This document shows, piece after piece, positions 20,207 to 29,740 of a stretch of DNA of 64,000 nucleotides. The stretch comes from Escherichia sp. ESNIH1. GTDB taxonomy: Bacteria > Pseudomonadota > Gammaproteobacteria > Enterobacterales > Enterobacteriaceae. Numbering within the stretch: the stretch's first letter is position 1; each line of letters opens with the position of its first letter. A model generated the notes under the pieces. The model was given only the letters and a program-made list of their open reading frames with translations. It did not search any database and was not told the origin of the DNA. The stretch spans positions 30,570 to 94,569 of the forward strand of contig PQKR01000012.1 of assembly GCA_002918705.1 (NCBI GenBank), read 5' to 3'. The position numbers and the translations under genes were made by a program.

Positions 20207-20286
20207 AGCGTCACCTCAACCGCCTTCAACCTTCTATATTTAGCTGTTTTTTAGCAAGAAAACGGTGACTGCCTTCTCGTTTACGG

Positions 20287-21123
20287 CTATTGCAGCGGCG
20301 TGTCCCGCCCCTGGCGAATATCCCGCGGTGACCAGCTAAACTCCCGGCGAAAAAGGGTCGAAAAGTGATTGCTGTCGCCGAAACCGCAGCGAAACGCAAT
20401 GTCAGTAACGCTCTCATCGCTGTGGCGCAGCAGGTGGCGGGCTTTAATCAGGCGCAGGCGATTCAAGTAGCGCTGCGGGGTCATTCCCGTGTGCTGCTTC
20501 AGCTGACGGTGCAGCGTACGCAGTGAGAGAGCGAAACGGTCGGCAAGAGACTCCCAGCAGACCTCATCCGCAAAGTGATCTTCCAGCCACGCCATCATCT
20601 GGTTCAGGCGGGCATCGTTGTTAACGGCGCCCTCTTCAAGGCTGCTCTTACGCAGCAGCACCAGCAGCTGCATAAACAGGATCTCCCGGCTGGCAAGAGC
20701 GGCAGTTCCCTCCTCCTCGCCGCTCTGCTCCATCTGGCTGACAATCTGCCGCACCTGCTGTAGCGCTCCCTGGTTAACTCGCCAGTGAGAGGGGTAGTGT
20801 CCGTCCTGCTCCTGAGGCAGCAGCTGGTTCAGGCCTGCCAGGAACTGGAACGCCTCTGGCGAGCGGTAGAGCACGTTGGTCAGGTAGAGATTATCCGTGT
20901 GCTCGTAAAGGTGCCTGTCATGGTCGCGGATAAAGCAGACGCTCCCCCCGCTGATGGAGTAGGGCTGGCCGTTAAAGACGTGAATGCCCGATCCATGCTC
21001 AACGATAACAATCTCATGAAAATCATGGTGATGTTCAGGAAACGCCGACTGGGGAAGGCGCGGCTCGATAGCCACAGGCGTTTTACCTGAAGGAAAAAAA
21101 TCCACGCTGTGTAGTACGGTCAT
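20287..21123 (-). CDS. rhaS: Rhamnose operon transcriptional activator RhaS
   Basis: A 278-residue AraC-family activator that binds rhaI sites and recruits polymerase to rhaBAD in the presence of L-rhamnose. The N-terminal sensor domain has [17 protein letters not shown] near residues 26-42. The C-terminal DNA-binding domain has two HTH units ([17 protein letters not shown] near 189-205 and [15 protein letters not shown] near 242-256). A longer reading from 21267 runs into the promoter region and lacks homology. The ATG at 21123 gives the E. coli start [13 protein letters not shown]. It is divergent from rhaB across 300 bp. Confidence 0.95.
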   Translation of the reverse strand: MTVLHSVDFFPSGKTPVAIEPRLPQSAFPEHHHDFHEIVIVEHGSGIHVFNGQPYSISGGSVCFIRDHDRHLYEHTDNLYLTNVLYRSPEAFQFLAGLNQLLPQEQDGHYPSHWRVNQGALQQVRQIVSQMEQSGEEEGTAALASREILFMQLLVLLRKSSLEEGAVNNDARLNQMMAWLEDHFADEVCWESLADRFALSLRTLHRQLKQHTGMTPQRYLNRLRLIKARHLLRHSDESVTDIAFRCGFGDSNHFSTLFRREFSWSPRDIRQGRDTPLQ

Positions 21124-21298
21124 GATGGCTTCCTGAACTGGAGAACATGCCAAAAAGAGTAATGAAGGGCTGACAATCCCACCTTGAATTTTTGACGTCA
21201 AAGCGCGCAAACCCGGTCGCTTTTTCAAGAAACGGTGTGAAAGATCCGGAAATGCGGCTGGCGTCACATCCGCTGTGAGAGGCGCTATTACTGGAAAT

Positions 21299-21314
21299 TG
21301 TGAACACTATCACG
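21299..21314. promoter_or_regulatory. CRP site in the rhaS-rhaB intergenic region
   Basis: TGTGA-ACACTA-TCACG matches the CRP consensus TGTGA-N6-TCACA at nine of ten positions. It lies directly upstream of the RhaS half-sites, as at E. coli rhaBAD. Confidence 0.75.
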
Positions 21315-21317
21315 TTC

Positions 21318-21393
21318 ATCTTTGCTTTCTTGCCAGCGCCTAATTTTGTCTGTCCATAGCAAGAAGGTGCGCCGTTAAGGGGGTTCGTAGACT
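21318..21393 (+). promoter_or_regulatory. RhaS operator and rhaBAD promoter
   Basis: Two 17-bp half-sites (21318-21334, beginning ATCTTTGC and ending TTGCC, and 21351-21367, ending CAAGAAGG) are separated by 16 bp. This is the known geometry of the E. coli RhaS site rhaI2, and base similarity to it is clear. A TAGACT -10 element follows at 21388-21393, the same hexamer as in E. coli. Confidence 0.78.
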
Positions 21394-21423
21394 GTCGCCA
21401 TTGACTCTCAGAAGGACTCCACT

Positions 21424-22893
21424 ATGACCTTTCGCCATTGTGTCGCAGTCGATCTCGGCGCATCCAGTGGACGCGTAATGCTGGCGCGTTACGACAGTGA
21501 ACAGCGCGCCCTGTCGCTGCGTGAAATTCACCGCTTCGTCAACTGCCTGCAAAACGTGGACGGCTTTGCTACCTGGGATATCGACAGCCTGGAGAGTGAG
21601 ATCCGCCTTGGGCTAAACAAGGTCAGCGCGCAGGGCATTCAGATCGACAGCATCGGCATTGATACCTGGGGCGTGGACTATGTGCTGCTTGATAAGCACG
21701 GCCAGCGCGTCGGTCTGCCGGTGTCATACCGCGACGGGCGCACGCACGGCGTGATGGCCAGCGCTCAGGCACAGCTCGGCAGAGAGACGATCTACCAACG
21801 CAGCGGCATTCAGTTTCTGCCGTTCAATACGCTCTACCAGCTGCGTGCCTTTGTCGAGCAGCTGCCAGAGCAGGCAGCGCAGGTGGCGCATGCCCTGCTG
21901 ATCCCCGACTACTTCAGCTTTCGCCTGACGGGCAAGATGAACTGGGAGTACACCAACGCCACCACCACCCAGCTGGTGAATATCAATAGCGATGACTGGG
22001 ATGAGGAGCTGCTGGCCTGGACCGGTGCTGACAAAGCCTGGTTTGGCACACCAACCCAGCCGGGCAGGGTGATTGGCCACTGGCTAAGCCTGCAGGGAAC
22101 AGCGATCCCGGTCATAGCCGTCGCCAGCCATGATACCGCCAGCGCGGTGATCGCCTCGCCGCTGAGCGATGCGGACAGCGCCTACCTCTCCTCTGGCACC
22201 TGGTCCCTGATGGGTTTTGAGAGCCAAACCCCCTATACCAACGAGGCGGCGCTGGCGGCCAATATCACCAACGAGGGCGGTGCCGAAGGGCGCTACCGGG
22301 TGCTGAAAAACATCATGGGCCTGTGGCTGCTGCAGCGGGTGCTGAAAGAGCAGAACGTGACCGACTTGCCTGCCCTGATTGCTGATACCGAGCAGCTAAC
22401 CGCCTGCCGGATCCTGATTAACCCCAACGACGAGCGTTTTATCAACCCGCAAAACATGAGCGACGAGATCCGCGCCGCCTGCCGTGGATCCGGCCAGCCG
22501 GAGCCAGAAGGTCCCGCCGAGCTGGCGCGCTGCATCTTCGACAGTCTTGCCCTGCTCTATGCCGACGTGCTCGGCGAGCTGGCAGCGCTGCGCGGCAGAC
22601 CGTTCCGCCAGCTGCATATCGTTGGCGGCGGCTGCCAGAACCGACTCCTCAACCAGCTCTGCGCCGACGCCTGCGGCGTCACCGTCGTCGCTGGCCCCGT
22701 CGAAGCTTCGACGCTGGGCAATATCGGTATTCAGCTGATGGCGCTGGACGAGCTGAACAACGTTGACGCTTTCCGTCAGGTCGTAACGGCCAATTACCAC
22801 CTGACCACCTTTATTCCACAACCTGACAGTGAAATTGCCCGCCACGCTGCGCAGTTTCAAACCAAACAACAGAGAAAGGAGCTTTGCGCATGA
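21424..22893 (+). CDS. rhaB: L-rhamnulokinase RhaB
   Basis: A 489-residue FGGY-family kinase that phosphorylates L-rhamnulose to L-rhamnulose-1-phosphate. The N-terminal phosphate loop [12 protein letters not shown] is at residues 9-20, and GIDTWGVDY near 78-86 is a sugar-binding element. The ATP-binding HIVGGGCQN lies near 399-407. The length is the same as E. coli RhaB. The start ATG follows AGAAGGACTCC. Its stop overlaps the rhaA start (ATGA), indicating translational coupling. Confidence 0.97.
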   Translation: MTFRHCVAVDLGASSGRVMLARYDSEQRALSLREIHRFVNCLQNVDGFATWDIDSLESEIRLGLNKVSAQGIQIDSIGIDTWGVDYVLLDKHGQRVGLPVSYRDGRTHGVMASAQAQLGRETIYQRSGIQFLPFNTLYQLRAFVEQLPEQAAQVAHALLIPDYFSFRLTGKMNWEYTNATTTQLVNINSDDWDEELLAWTGADKAWFGTPTQPGRVIGHWLSLQGTAIPVIAVASHDTASAVIASPLSDADSAYLSSGTWSLMGFESQTPYTNEAALAANITNEGGAEGRYRVLKNIMGLWLLQRVLKEQNVTDLPALIADTEQLTACRILINPNDERFINPQNMSDEIRAACRGSGQPEPEGPAELARCIFDSLALLYADVLGELAALRGRPFRQLHIVGGGCQNRLLNQLCADACGVTVVAGPVEASTLGNIGIQLMALDELNNVDAFRQVVTANYHLTTFIPQPDSEIARHAAQFQTKQQRKELCA

Positions 22894-24149
22894 CCACTCC
22901 AATTGAACAAGCCTGGGAACTGGCTAAGCAACGGTTTGCCGCGGTAGGCGTTGACGTTGAGGAGGCGCTGCGCCAGCTCGATCGCCTGCCGGTCTCCATG
23001 CACTGCTGGCAGGGCGACGACGTGGCCGGGTTTGAGAACCCGCAGGGCGGCTTGACCGGCGGGATCCAGGCCACCGGCAACTACCCGGGCAAAGCGCGCA
23101 GCGCCGAGGAGCTGCGGGCGGATCTGGAGCAGGCTCTGAGCCTGATCCCCGGACCAAAACGCCTGAACCTGCATGCCATCTACCTTGAGTCAGAGACGCC
23201 GGTGGAGCGTAACGCCATCAGGCCCGAGCACTTTACAAACTGGGTGGCGTGGGCAAAAGCGCAGAAGCTGGGCCTGGACTTCAACCCCTCCTGCTTCTCG
23301 CACCCGCTGAGCGCCGATGGCTTTACCCTCTCCCACGCCAACGACGAGATCCGCCAGTTCTGGATCGACCACGTTAAAGCCTGCCGTCGCGTCTCGGCGT
23401 ACTTTGGCGAGCAGCTGGGCACGCCGTCGGTGATGAACATCTGGGTTCCGGACGGCATGAAAGATGTCACCGTTGACCGCCTTGCGCCGCGCCAGCGCCT
23501 GCTCGCCGCGCTGGATGAGGCCCTGAGCGAAAAGCTGAGCCTGGATCATCACATCGATGCCGTAGAGAGCAAGCTGTTTGGCATCGGTGCGGAGAGCTAC
23601 ACCGTCGGCTCGAACGAGTTTTACATGGGCTATGCCACTAGCCGGCAGACCGCGCTCTGCCTGGATGCAGGCCACTTCCATCCGACGGAGGTGATCTCCG
23701 ACAAGATCTCCGCCGCCATGCTCTATATCCCGCGCCTGCTGCTGCACGTTAGCCGCCCGGTGCGCTGGGACAGCGATCACGTAGTGCTGCTGGATGACGA
23801 AACTCAGGCCATCGCCAGCGAAATCGTCCGCCACGATCTCTTTGACCGGGTACACATTGGCCTCGACTTCTTTGATGCGTCGATCAACCGCATCGCCGCA
23901 TGGGTGATTGGCACCCGTAACATGAAAAAAGCCCTGCTGCGTGCCCTGCTGGAGCCGACCGCTCAGCTGCGCGCTCTGGAAGCCGAGGGCGACTATACCG
24001 CCCGTCTGGCGCTGCTGGAGGAGCAAAAATCGCTGCCGTGGCAGGCGGTCTGGGAGATGTACTGCCAGCGCCACGATACCCCGGCGGGGAGCCAGTGGCT
24101 GGACAGCGTCCGCGCCTATGAGAAAGAGATTTTAAGCAACCGTAAATAA
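22890..24149 (+). CDS. rhaA: L-rhamnose isomerase RhaA
   Basis: A 419-residue TIM-barrel aldose-ketose isomerase that converts L-rhamnose to L-rhamnulose using Mn2+ and Zn2+. Strings typical of the family include MHCWQGDD (near residues 35-42), [10 protein letters not shown] (131-140), [14 protein letters not shown] (221-234) and DAGHFHPTE (260-268), which carry the Glu, Asp and His metal ligands. It is nearly identical to E. coli RhaA in the C-terminal half. The ATG at 22890 overlaps the rhaB stop. A reading starting at 22884 adds two residues and is less likely. Confidence 0.98.
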   Translation: MTTPIEQAWELAKQRFAAVGVDVEEALRQLDRLPVSMHCWQGDDVAGFENPQGGLTGGIQATGNYPGKARSAEELRADLEQALSLIPGPKRLNLHAIYLESETPVERNAIRPEHFTNWVAWAKAQKLGLDFNPSCFSHPLSADGFTLSHANDEIRQFWIDHVKACRRVSAYFGEQLGTPSVMNIWVPDGMKDVTVDRLAPRQRLLAALDEALSEKLSLDHHIDAVESKLFGIGAESYTVGSNEFYMGYATSRQTALCLDAGHFHPTEVISDKISAAMLYIPRLLLHVSRPVRWDSDHVVLLDDETQAIASEIVRHDLFDRVHIGLDFFDASINRIAAWVIGTRNMKKALLRALLEPTAQLRALEAEGDYTARLALLEEQKSLPWQAVWEMYCQRHDTPAGSQWLDSVRAYEKEILSNRK

Positions 24150-24180
24150 GCGCTCCGTTTGCCGGGGTTACAGATGAGAG

Positions 24181-24215
24181 TAGGCCGGGTAAGCGCAGCG
24201 CCACCCGGCATTTTT
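24181..24215. repeat. REP-like palindrome between rhaA and rhaD
   Basis: TAGGCCGGGTAAGC...GCCACCCGGCA followed by five T residues lies in the 82-bp gap inside the rhaBAD unit. It may protect the rhaBA mRNA from 3' decay or partly terminate transcription before rhaD. Confidence 0.8.
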
Positions 24216-24231
24216 AAGGAACACAGAGACT

Positions 24232-25062
24232 ATGCAGAACATACAAGATTCATGGTTCGTCCAGGGGATGATCAAAGCGACCTCTGACGCCTGGCTGAAG
24301 GGCTGGGACGAGCGCAACGGCGGTAACCTGACCCTGCGCCTGGACGACGGAGATATCGCCCCCTTTGAAGCTGAATTCCACGCCAGCCCGCGCTATATCA
24401 CCCTGAGCCAGCCGATGCCGCTGCTGGCTAATACGCCGTTTATCGTTACCGGCTCCGGCAAGTTTTTCCGTAATGTGCAGCTCGACCCGGTCGCTAACTT
24501 AGGGATTGTTAAAGTCGACAGCGACGGCGCGGGCTACCACATTCTCTGGGGGTTGACCGACGAAGCCGTTCCCACCTCCGAACTGCCGGCGCACTTCCTC
24601 TCCCACTGCGAGCGCATCAAGGCCACCGACGGCAAAGACCGTGTGATTATGCACTGCCATGCCACCAACCTGATCGCCCTCACCTATGTGTTGGAAAACG
24701 ATACGGATGTGATCACCCGCAAACTGTGGGAAGGCAGTACCGAATGTCTGGTTGTGTTTCCTGACGGCGTTGGCATTCTGCCTTGGATGGTCCCGGGCAC
24801 CGATGAAATTGGCCAGGCCACCGCAGCGCAGATGTCCCGGCACTCGCTGGTGCTGTGGCCGTTCCACGGCGTCTTTGGCAGCGGTCCAACGCTGGACGAA
24901 GCCTTTGGCCTGATCGACACCGCCGAGAAGTCTGCCGAAGTATTGGTGAAGGTCTACTCGATGGGCGGCATGAAGCAGACCATCACTCAGGAGGAGTTGA
25001 TTGCCCTCGGCAAACGCTTTGGCGTGACGCCGATGGCCAGCGCACTCGAGCTTTATAAATAA
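24232..25062 (+). CDS. rhaD: Rhamnulose-1-phosphate aldolase RhaD
   Basis: A 276-residue zinc-dependent class II aldolase that splits L-rhamnulose-1-phosphate into DHAP and L-lactaldehyde. Zinc ligands are in [10 protein letters not shown] (His residues near 141 and 143) and in [10 protein letters not shown] (His near 212). The catalytic Glu is in the ELPAHFLSH region near 117. The N-terminal [11 protein letters not shown] segment binds phosphate. The length is close to the 274 residues of E. coli RhaD. A GC-rich hairpin follows 8 bp after the stop and precedes the ABC importer genes. Confidence 0.97.
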   Translation: MQNIQDSWFVQGMIKATSDAWLKGWDERNGGNLTLRLDDGDIAPFEAEFHASPRYITLSQPMPLLANTPFIVTGSGKFFRNVQLDPVANLGIVKVDSDGAGYHILWGLTDEAVPTSELPAHFLSHCERIKATDGKDRVIMHCHATNLIALTYVLENDTDVITRKLWEGSTECLVVFPDGVGILPWMVPGTDEIGQATAAQMSRHSLVLWPFHGVFGSGPTLDEAFGLIDTAEKSAEVLVKVYSMGGMKQTITQEELIALGKRFGVTPMASALELYK

Positions 25063-25070
25063 GAACATCG

Positions 25071-25094
25071 CGCCCCGCTCACTGAGACGGGGCG
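25071..25094 (+). other. Hairpin between rhaD and the ABC importer
   Basis: A perfect 7-bp stem (CGCCCCG/CGGGGCG) with a 10-base loop and no following T-run. It looks like an mRNA-stabilising structure or partial attenuator within a long transcript rather than a full terminator. Confidence 0.5.
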
Positions 25095-25148
25095 AAGCCA
25101 CACCTGCAAGCCCTACACAACTAACTCAATATCAGTGGAGTAAAAGCA

Positions 25149-26135
25149 ATGAGAATAAAGACAAGCTTGATCCTCACCGTTGCCGCTCTGGCGTTGTCCG
25201 GTTCCGCACTAGCAGAAGTCAAAATTGCCCTGGTCGCAAAATCCCTCGGCAATGGTTTTTTTGAGGCAGCAAACGTCGGTGCCCAGGAGGCGGCCAAAGA
25301 GTTAGGAGATGTGAAAGTCATTTATACCGGCCCGACCACCACCACGGCGGAGGCGCAGATCGAAGTGCTGAACGGTTTGATCGCCCAGGGTGTGGATGCG
25401 ATCGCCATCTCGGCAAACGATCCGGATGCGGTCGTGCCGGTGTTGAAAAAAGCGATGCAGCGCGGCATCAAAGTGGTGTCGTGGGACTCCGGCGTGGCGA
25501 AAGCGGGTCGCCAGATCCATCTCAACCCATCAAATAACGCTCTGATTGGTGAAACTAACGTTAAGCTCGCCGCCGAGGCGTTGAAGGCGTTGAACGTGGA
25601 GAAGGGCGACGTGGCGATCCTTAGCGCGACCCCAACTTCGACCAACCAGAACATCTGGATTGAAGAGATGAAAAAGGTGCTGCCGAAGTACCCCTCCGTT
25701 AACCTGGTGACGGTGGCCTACGGCGATGACCTCTCCGATAAGAGCTACCGCGAAGCGGTCGGCCTGCTGAAGACCTATCCGGACCTGAAGGTGATCGTCT
25801 CTCCCTCCTCGGTGGGCATCGTGGCCGCTGCCCAGGCGGTGAAAGATCAGGGCAAGATTGGCAAGGTGTACGTGACCGGATTAGGCCTGCCGTCGGAGAT
25901 GGCGGGCGCGGTGAAGTCCGGCGCAACCAAGAGCTTTGCTATCTGGAACCCGATCGATCTGGGCTATGCCGCGACCTACCTGGCTGACGATCTGGTCAAA
26001 GGCACGGCCACCAAAACCGAAGCCAATATGGGCAAGCTTGGCAAGGTGAAGCTGGATGCTGACGGCAGCGGCGCAATGTCCGAACCGTTCGTCTACGATG
26101 CCAGCAATATTGATAAGTTTTCCAAAATTTTCTGA
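25149..26135 (+). CDS. Rhamnose-type ABC transporter substrate-binding protein
   Basis: A 328-residue periplasmic binding protein (type I, RbsB-like family) with a signal peptide ending SALA before EVKIALV. The mature protein has the ribose/galactose-binding pattern: ISANDPDAV near residues 82-90, VVSWDSGV near 110-117, and two alpha/beta lobes. Position in the rhamnose cluster and similarity in type to the rhizobial RhaS binding protein suggest L-rhamnose as ligand; this is inference. The name rhaS is avoided because it denotes the AraC regulator in enterobacteria. A REP-like element separates it from the ATPase gene. Confidence 0.82.
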   Translation: MRIKTSLILTVAALALSGSALAEVKIALVAKSLGNGFFEAANVGAQEAAKELGDVKVIYTGPTTTTAEAQIEVLNGLIAQGVDAIAISANDPDAVVPVLKKAMQRGIKVVSWDSGVAKAGRQIHLNPSNNALIGETNVKLAAEALKALNVEKGDVAILSATPTSTNQNIWIEEMKKVLPKYPSVNLVTVAYGDDLSDKSYREAVGLLKTYPDLKVIVSPSSVGIVAAAQAVKDQGKIGKVYVTGLGLPSEMAGAVKSGATKSFAIWNPIDLGYAATYLADDLVKGTATKTEANMGKLGKVKLDADGSGAMSEPFVYDASNIDKFSKIF

Positions 26136-26143
26136 TGTGATTT

Positions 26144-26177
26144 GTACGCCGGATAAGCGTAGCGCCATCCGGCATAC
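26144..26177. repeat. REP-like palindrome after the binding-protein gene
   Basis: GTACGCCGGATAAGC...GCGCCATCCGGCATAC lies between the binding-protein gene and the ATPase gene. This is the place where REP elements in other ABC operons (for example malE-malF) keep the upstream mRNA segment more stable. Confidence 0.85.
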
Positions 26178-26203
26178 AAAGTCCCCCGTGATGGAGAACT
26201 ATC

Positions 26204-27706
26204 ATGACACCACTGCTTCAGCTCAAGGGGATCACCAAGGTGTTCCCCGGCGTGCGCGCCCTTGAGAACGTACAGCTTGACCTCTGGCCTGGCAAAGTCA
26301 CCGCGCTGATTGGTGAAAACGGCGCAGGCAAATCCACGCTGGTTAAGGTGATGACCGGCATCTATCAGCCTGAAGAGGGCGAAATCCTCTATAAGGCGAT
26401 CCCCATTCAGCTTCCGACGCCAGAATCCGCCCATCGGGTGGGCATCACGGCGATCCACCAGGAGACCGTGCTGTTTGATGAGCTGTCGGTGACGGAGAAC
26501 ATTTTTGTCGGCCAGTATCTATATACAGGCTTTTTGAAAAAGCTCGACTGGCCCGCCATGCACCAGAAGGCACGGGATATCCTGGCCCGCCTTGAGGTGC
26601 AGATCGATCCCCACGCGACCCTGAAAACGCTGAGCATCGCCCAGCGCCACATGGTCGCCATTGCGCGTGCCCTCTCCTTTGATGCGCAGGTCGTGATCCT
26701 CGACGAACCCACCGCCGCGCTCTCCCAGCATGAGATTCTGGAGTTCTACCAGATCGTTGAGCGCCTGAAGCAGGAGGGCAAAGCGATCCTGTTTATCTCC
26801 CACAAGTTCGACGAGATTTTTGAGCTGGCGGATCACTACACCATCCTACGCGACGGGGTGTACGTTGGCTCCGGGGCGATGAGCGAGATCAGCGAAGAGC
26901 GAATGGTGGCGATGATGGTAGGCCGCGCTATTACCCAGACCTATCCCAAGATCGCCTGCGATCCTGGCGAAACGGTGCTGGAGGTGAAAGATCTCTGCCA
27001 TCCCACCGAGTTTGCCCACATCAGCTTTACCCTGCGCAAGGGTGAGATCCTCGGCTTTTACGGGCTGGTCGGCGCAGGCCGTACCGAGCTGATGCAGGCG
27101 CTCTCCGGCGTATCGCGCCCCTCCTCCGGCGAGATTGTGCTTAACGGCAAGACGGTGCAGTTTCACCAGCCTGCAGACGCTATTCGGGCCGGTATCGTCT
27201 GCGTGCCGGAGGAGCGGCAGAAGCAGGGAGCGATCATTGCCCTGCCCATCGCCCAGAACATCAGCCTGCCGCAGCTCAGCAGGCTCAATCCAAACGGCGT
27301 GCTGCACGACGACCGCGAGTGGCAACTCGCCGACGAATATGCCAGACGGCTTCAGGTTAAAGCGTTCAGCTGGAAACAGCCGGTAGAGACGCTTTCCGGC
27401 GGTAACCAGCAGAAGGTGGTAATTGGCAAATGGCTCGCCACGCACCCGGACGTCATCATCCTCGATGAGCCGACCAAAGGCATCGATATCGGCTCGAAGG
27501 CGGCGGTACACCAGTTTATGTCCGAGCTGGTGGGCCAGGGGCTGGCGGTGATCATGGTCTCCTCAGAGCTGCCGGAGGTGATGGGCATGGCCGACCGGAT
27601 TGTGGTGATGCACGAGGGGCGGATGGTTGCTGAATACGCGGCGGGTGAAGCTACGGCAGAGACCATCGTTAGCGCCGCCAGCGGTGCGAAACAGGAGGCA
27701 GCATAA
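26204..27706 (+). CDS. Sugar ABC transporter ATP-binding protein (rhamnose type)
   Basis: A 500-residue fused dimer of two ABC domains, the RbsA/MglA/AraG architecture of carbohydrate uptake transporter family 2. The first domain has Walker A GENGAGKST near residues 37-45, a signature in LSIAQRHMVAIARAL near 139-153, and Walker B VVILDEPTAAL near 163-173. The second domain has the degenerate Walker A GLVGAGRTE near 287-295 and signature LSGGNQQKVVIGKWL near 393-407. Degeneracy of the second site is normal for this family. Its TAA shares one base with the ATG of the next gene. Confidence 0.88.
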   Translation: MTPLLQLKGITKVFPGVRALENVQLDLWPGKVTALIGENGAGKSTLVKVMTGIYQPEEGEILYKAIPIQLPTPESAHRVGITAIHQETVLFDELSVTENIFVGQYLYTGFLKKLDWPAMHQKARDILARLEVQIDPHATLKTLSIAQRHMVAIARALSFDAQVVILDEPTAALSQHEILEFYQIVERLKQEGKAILFISHKFDEIFELADHYTILRDGVYVGSGAMSEISEERMVAMMVGRAITQTYPKIACDPGETVLEVKDLCHPTEFAHISFTLRKGEILGFYGLVGAGRTELMQALSGVSRPSSGEIVLNGKTVQFHQPADAIRAGIVCVPEERQKQGAIIALPIAQNISLPQLSRLNPNGVLHDDREWQLADEYARRLQVKAFSWKQPVETLSGGNQQKVVIGKWLATHPDVIILDEPTKGIDIGSKAAVHQFMSELVGQGLAVIMVSSELPEVMGMADRIVVMHEGRMVAEYAAGEATAETIVSAASGAKQEAA

Positions 27707-28710
27707 TGTGGCAACAACTGCTTAAAAACCGCGAGGCGCTGCTGGCCGCGGTGATTGTCCTGATGGTGCTGGCTATCGGCAGCCGCGTGCCGTCGTTTAT
27801 CGCGCCCGGCAACCTGGCGGAGATGTTTAACGATACGGCGATCCTGATTATTCTCGCCCTCGGCCAGATGATGGTACTGCTGACCAAAGGCATTGACCTG
27901 TCGATGGCCGCCAACCTGGCGCTGACCGGCATGATCGTCGCCCTGCTCAACTTCCACCATCCTGACATTCCGGTCTGGGCGCTGCTGATCCTGGCGACCG
28001 GCCTTGGGCTGGTGATGGGCATGATCAACGGCCTGCTGGTGTGGAAGATGGGGATCCCGGCGATTGTGGTGACGCTGGGCACTATGAGCATCTATCGCGG
28101 CATAATCTTTCTGCTCTCCGACGGGGGCTGGATCAACTCCCACCAGATGAGTGGCGATTTCCTTGCCCTGCCGCGCGCCAGCGTGCTGGGGCTGCCGCTG
28201 CTGAGCTGGTGTGCCATCGCTGCGCTGCTGGTGGTGGGCTACTTCCTGCGCTACAGCCGCACCGGGCGGGCGCTCTATACCGCTGGCGGCAACGCCACGG
28301 CGGCCTACTACACCGGTATCAACGCCGGAAAAATGCAGTTCGTCAGCTTCTGCCTCTCCGGGGCGCTGGCCGGTTTCTGCGGCTACCTGTGGATCTCCCG
28401 CTTCGCCGTTGCCTATGTCGACGTCGCCAACGGCTTTGAACTGCAGGTGGTGGCCGCCTGCGTGATCGGCGGGGTCAGCACGATGGGCGGCACGGGCCGC
28501 GTGCTCGGCTGCCTGTTTGGCGCCCTGTTCCTCGGCGTGATCAACAACGCGCTGCCGGTGATCGGCATCTCGCCCTTCTGGCAGATGGCTATCTCCGGCA
28601 CGGTGATTGTAATAGCGGTTCTGCTTAACGAGCGCGGCAATAAACGTAAAGGTCGGCTGATCCTGCGCGATGCGGCGCTGGCCCGACAGAAACAGGCGGT
28701 GAAACCATGA
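27706..28710 (+). CDS. Sugar ABC transporter permease, subunit 1
   Basis: A 334-residue inner-membrane protein of the RbsC/AraH permease family with eight to ten hydrophobic segments. It has the family pattern TKGIDLSMAANLALTGM near residues 62-78, the loop TLGTMSIYRG near 123-132 that contacts the ATPase, and GGVSTMGGTGRVLG near 256-269. Together with the second permease it would form a heterodimeric channel. The start overlaps the ATPase stop by one base, and the stop overlaps the next permease by ATGA. Rhamnose specificity is inferred from context. Confidence 0.88.
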   Translation: MWQQLLKNREALLAAVIVLMVLAIGSRVPSFIAPGNLAEMFNDTAILIILALGQMMVLLTKGIDLSMAANLALTGMIVALLNFHHPDIPVWALLILATGLGLVMGMINGLLVWKMGIPAIVVTLGTMSIYRGIIFLLSDGGWINSHQMSGDFLALPRASVLGLPLLSWCAIAALLVVGYFLRYSRTGRALYTAGGNATAAYYTGINAGKMQFVSFCLSGALAGFCGYLWISRFAVAYVDVANGFELQVVAACVIGGVSTMGGTGRVLGCLFGALFLGVINNALPVIGISPFWQMAISGTVIVIAVLLNERGNKRKGRLILRDAALARQKQAVKP

Positions 28711-29711
28711 GCAAAATGTTAACCACTGATGGGGTGGGCGGCACGCCTGCAACGCTGCCGCTGCTGAAACGGCTCCTGTGCTGGGAGGGTTTCTTACTCG
28801 CCGTCACGCTGCTGGTGTTTTTAATTAACGCCTTCGCGTCACCCTACTTTCTCAATATCTGGAACCTCTCTGACGCCACCTTCAACTTCACCGAGAAGGC
28901 GATCATCGTGCTGCCGATGGCGATGCTGATTATCGCTCGAGAGATTGACCTGTCGGTGGCCTCTACCATTGCCCTTAGCTCCACCGTGATGGGCTTTTGC
29001 GCTCAGGCAGGGGTGGATACGCCACTGCTGGTGATGGCGGGATTAGGCGTGGGACTGCTGTGCGGGCTATTCAACGGCCTGCTGGTGACGCGGTTTAATC
29101 TCTCCTCTATCGTCATCACCATCGGCACCATGAGCCTCTATCGCGGCATCACCTACATTCTGCTTGGTGATAAGGCGTTAAATGACTATCCCGAGAGCTT
29201 TGCCTGGTTCGGCCAGGGCTACGTCTGGGGGGCGCTGTCGTTTGAGTTTGCGCTCTTTATCGTGCTGGCGGGCATCTTCGCGTTCGTGCTGCACCGCACT
29301 AACTTTGGCCGCCGCACCTACGCCATTGGTAATAACCCGACCGGGGCATGGTACTCCGGTATCAACGTCAAGCGTCACAATCTGCTGCTCTTTGCCCTGG
29401 TAGGGCTGATGGCCGGGCTGGCCTCGGTGCTGCTCACCTCGCGCCTCGGCAGCACCCGCCCCACTATCGCTACCGGCTGGGAGCTGGCGGTGGTGACGAT
29501 GGCGGTGTTGGGCGGGGTTAATATTCTCGGCGGCTCCGGCAGCATGGTGGGTGTGATTATCGCCGCCTTCCTGATGGGACTGGTGACCTTTGGCCTGAGC
29601 CTGCTCAACGTCCCGGGCATCGTCATGTCGATCATCATCGGCGCGATGCTGATTGTGGTTATCTCCCTGCCGATCATCACCCGCCGGATTTTGCAGCGAA
29701 GACGAATATAA
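28707..29711 (+). CDS. Sugar ABC transporter permease, subunit 2
   Basis: A second RbsC-type permease, 334 residues, paralogous to the preceding one. Matching landmarks are AREIDLSVASTIALSS near residues 74-89, TIGTMSLYRGITY near 134-146 and GGVNILGGSGSMVG near 269-282. The N-terminus is longer and polar before the first membrane segment. A 4-bp ATGA overlap with subunit 1 implies coupled translation and equal dosage. Two distinct permeases with one fused ATPase and one binding protein is the layout of rhizobial rhamnose importers. Confidence 0.88.
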   Translation: MSKMLTTDGVGGTPATLPLLKRLLCWEGFLLAVTLLVFLINAFASPYFLNIWNLSDATFNFTEKAIIVLPMAMLIIAREIDLSVASTIALSSTVMGFCAQAGVDTPLLVMAGLGVGLLCGLFNGLLVTRFNLSSIVITIGTMSLYRGITYILLGDKALNDYPESFAWFGQGYVWGALSFEFALFIVLAGIFAFVLHRTNFGRRTYAIGNNPTGAWYSGINVKRHNLLLFALVGLMAGLASVLLTSRLGSTRPTIATGWELAVVTMAVLGGVNILGGSGSMVGVIIAAFLMGLVTFGLSLLNVPGIVMSIIIGAMLIVVISLPIITRRILQRRRI

Positions 29712-29740
29712 AAAATCACAGTAATTAACGGAGATCTATC

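Noticed and set aside
27352..28752. 466-codon minus-strand frame opposite the ABC permease
   Set aside because: A His/Gln-rich translation typical of antisense to membrane-protein genes; no homology recognised.
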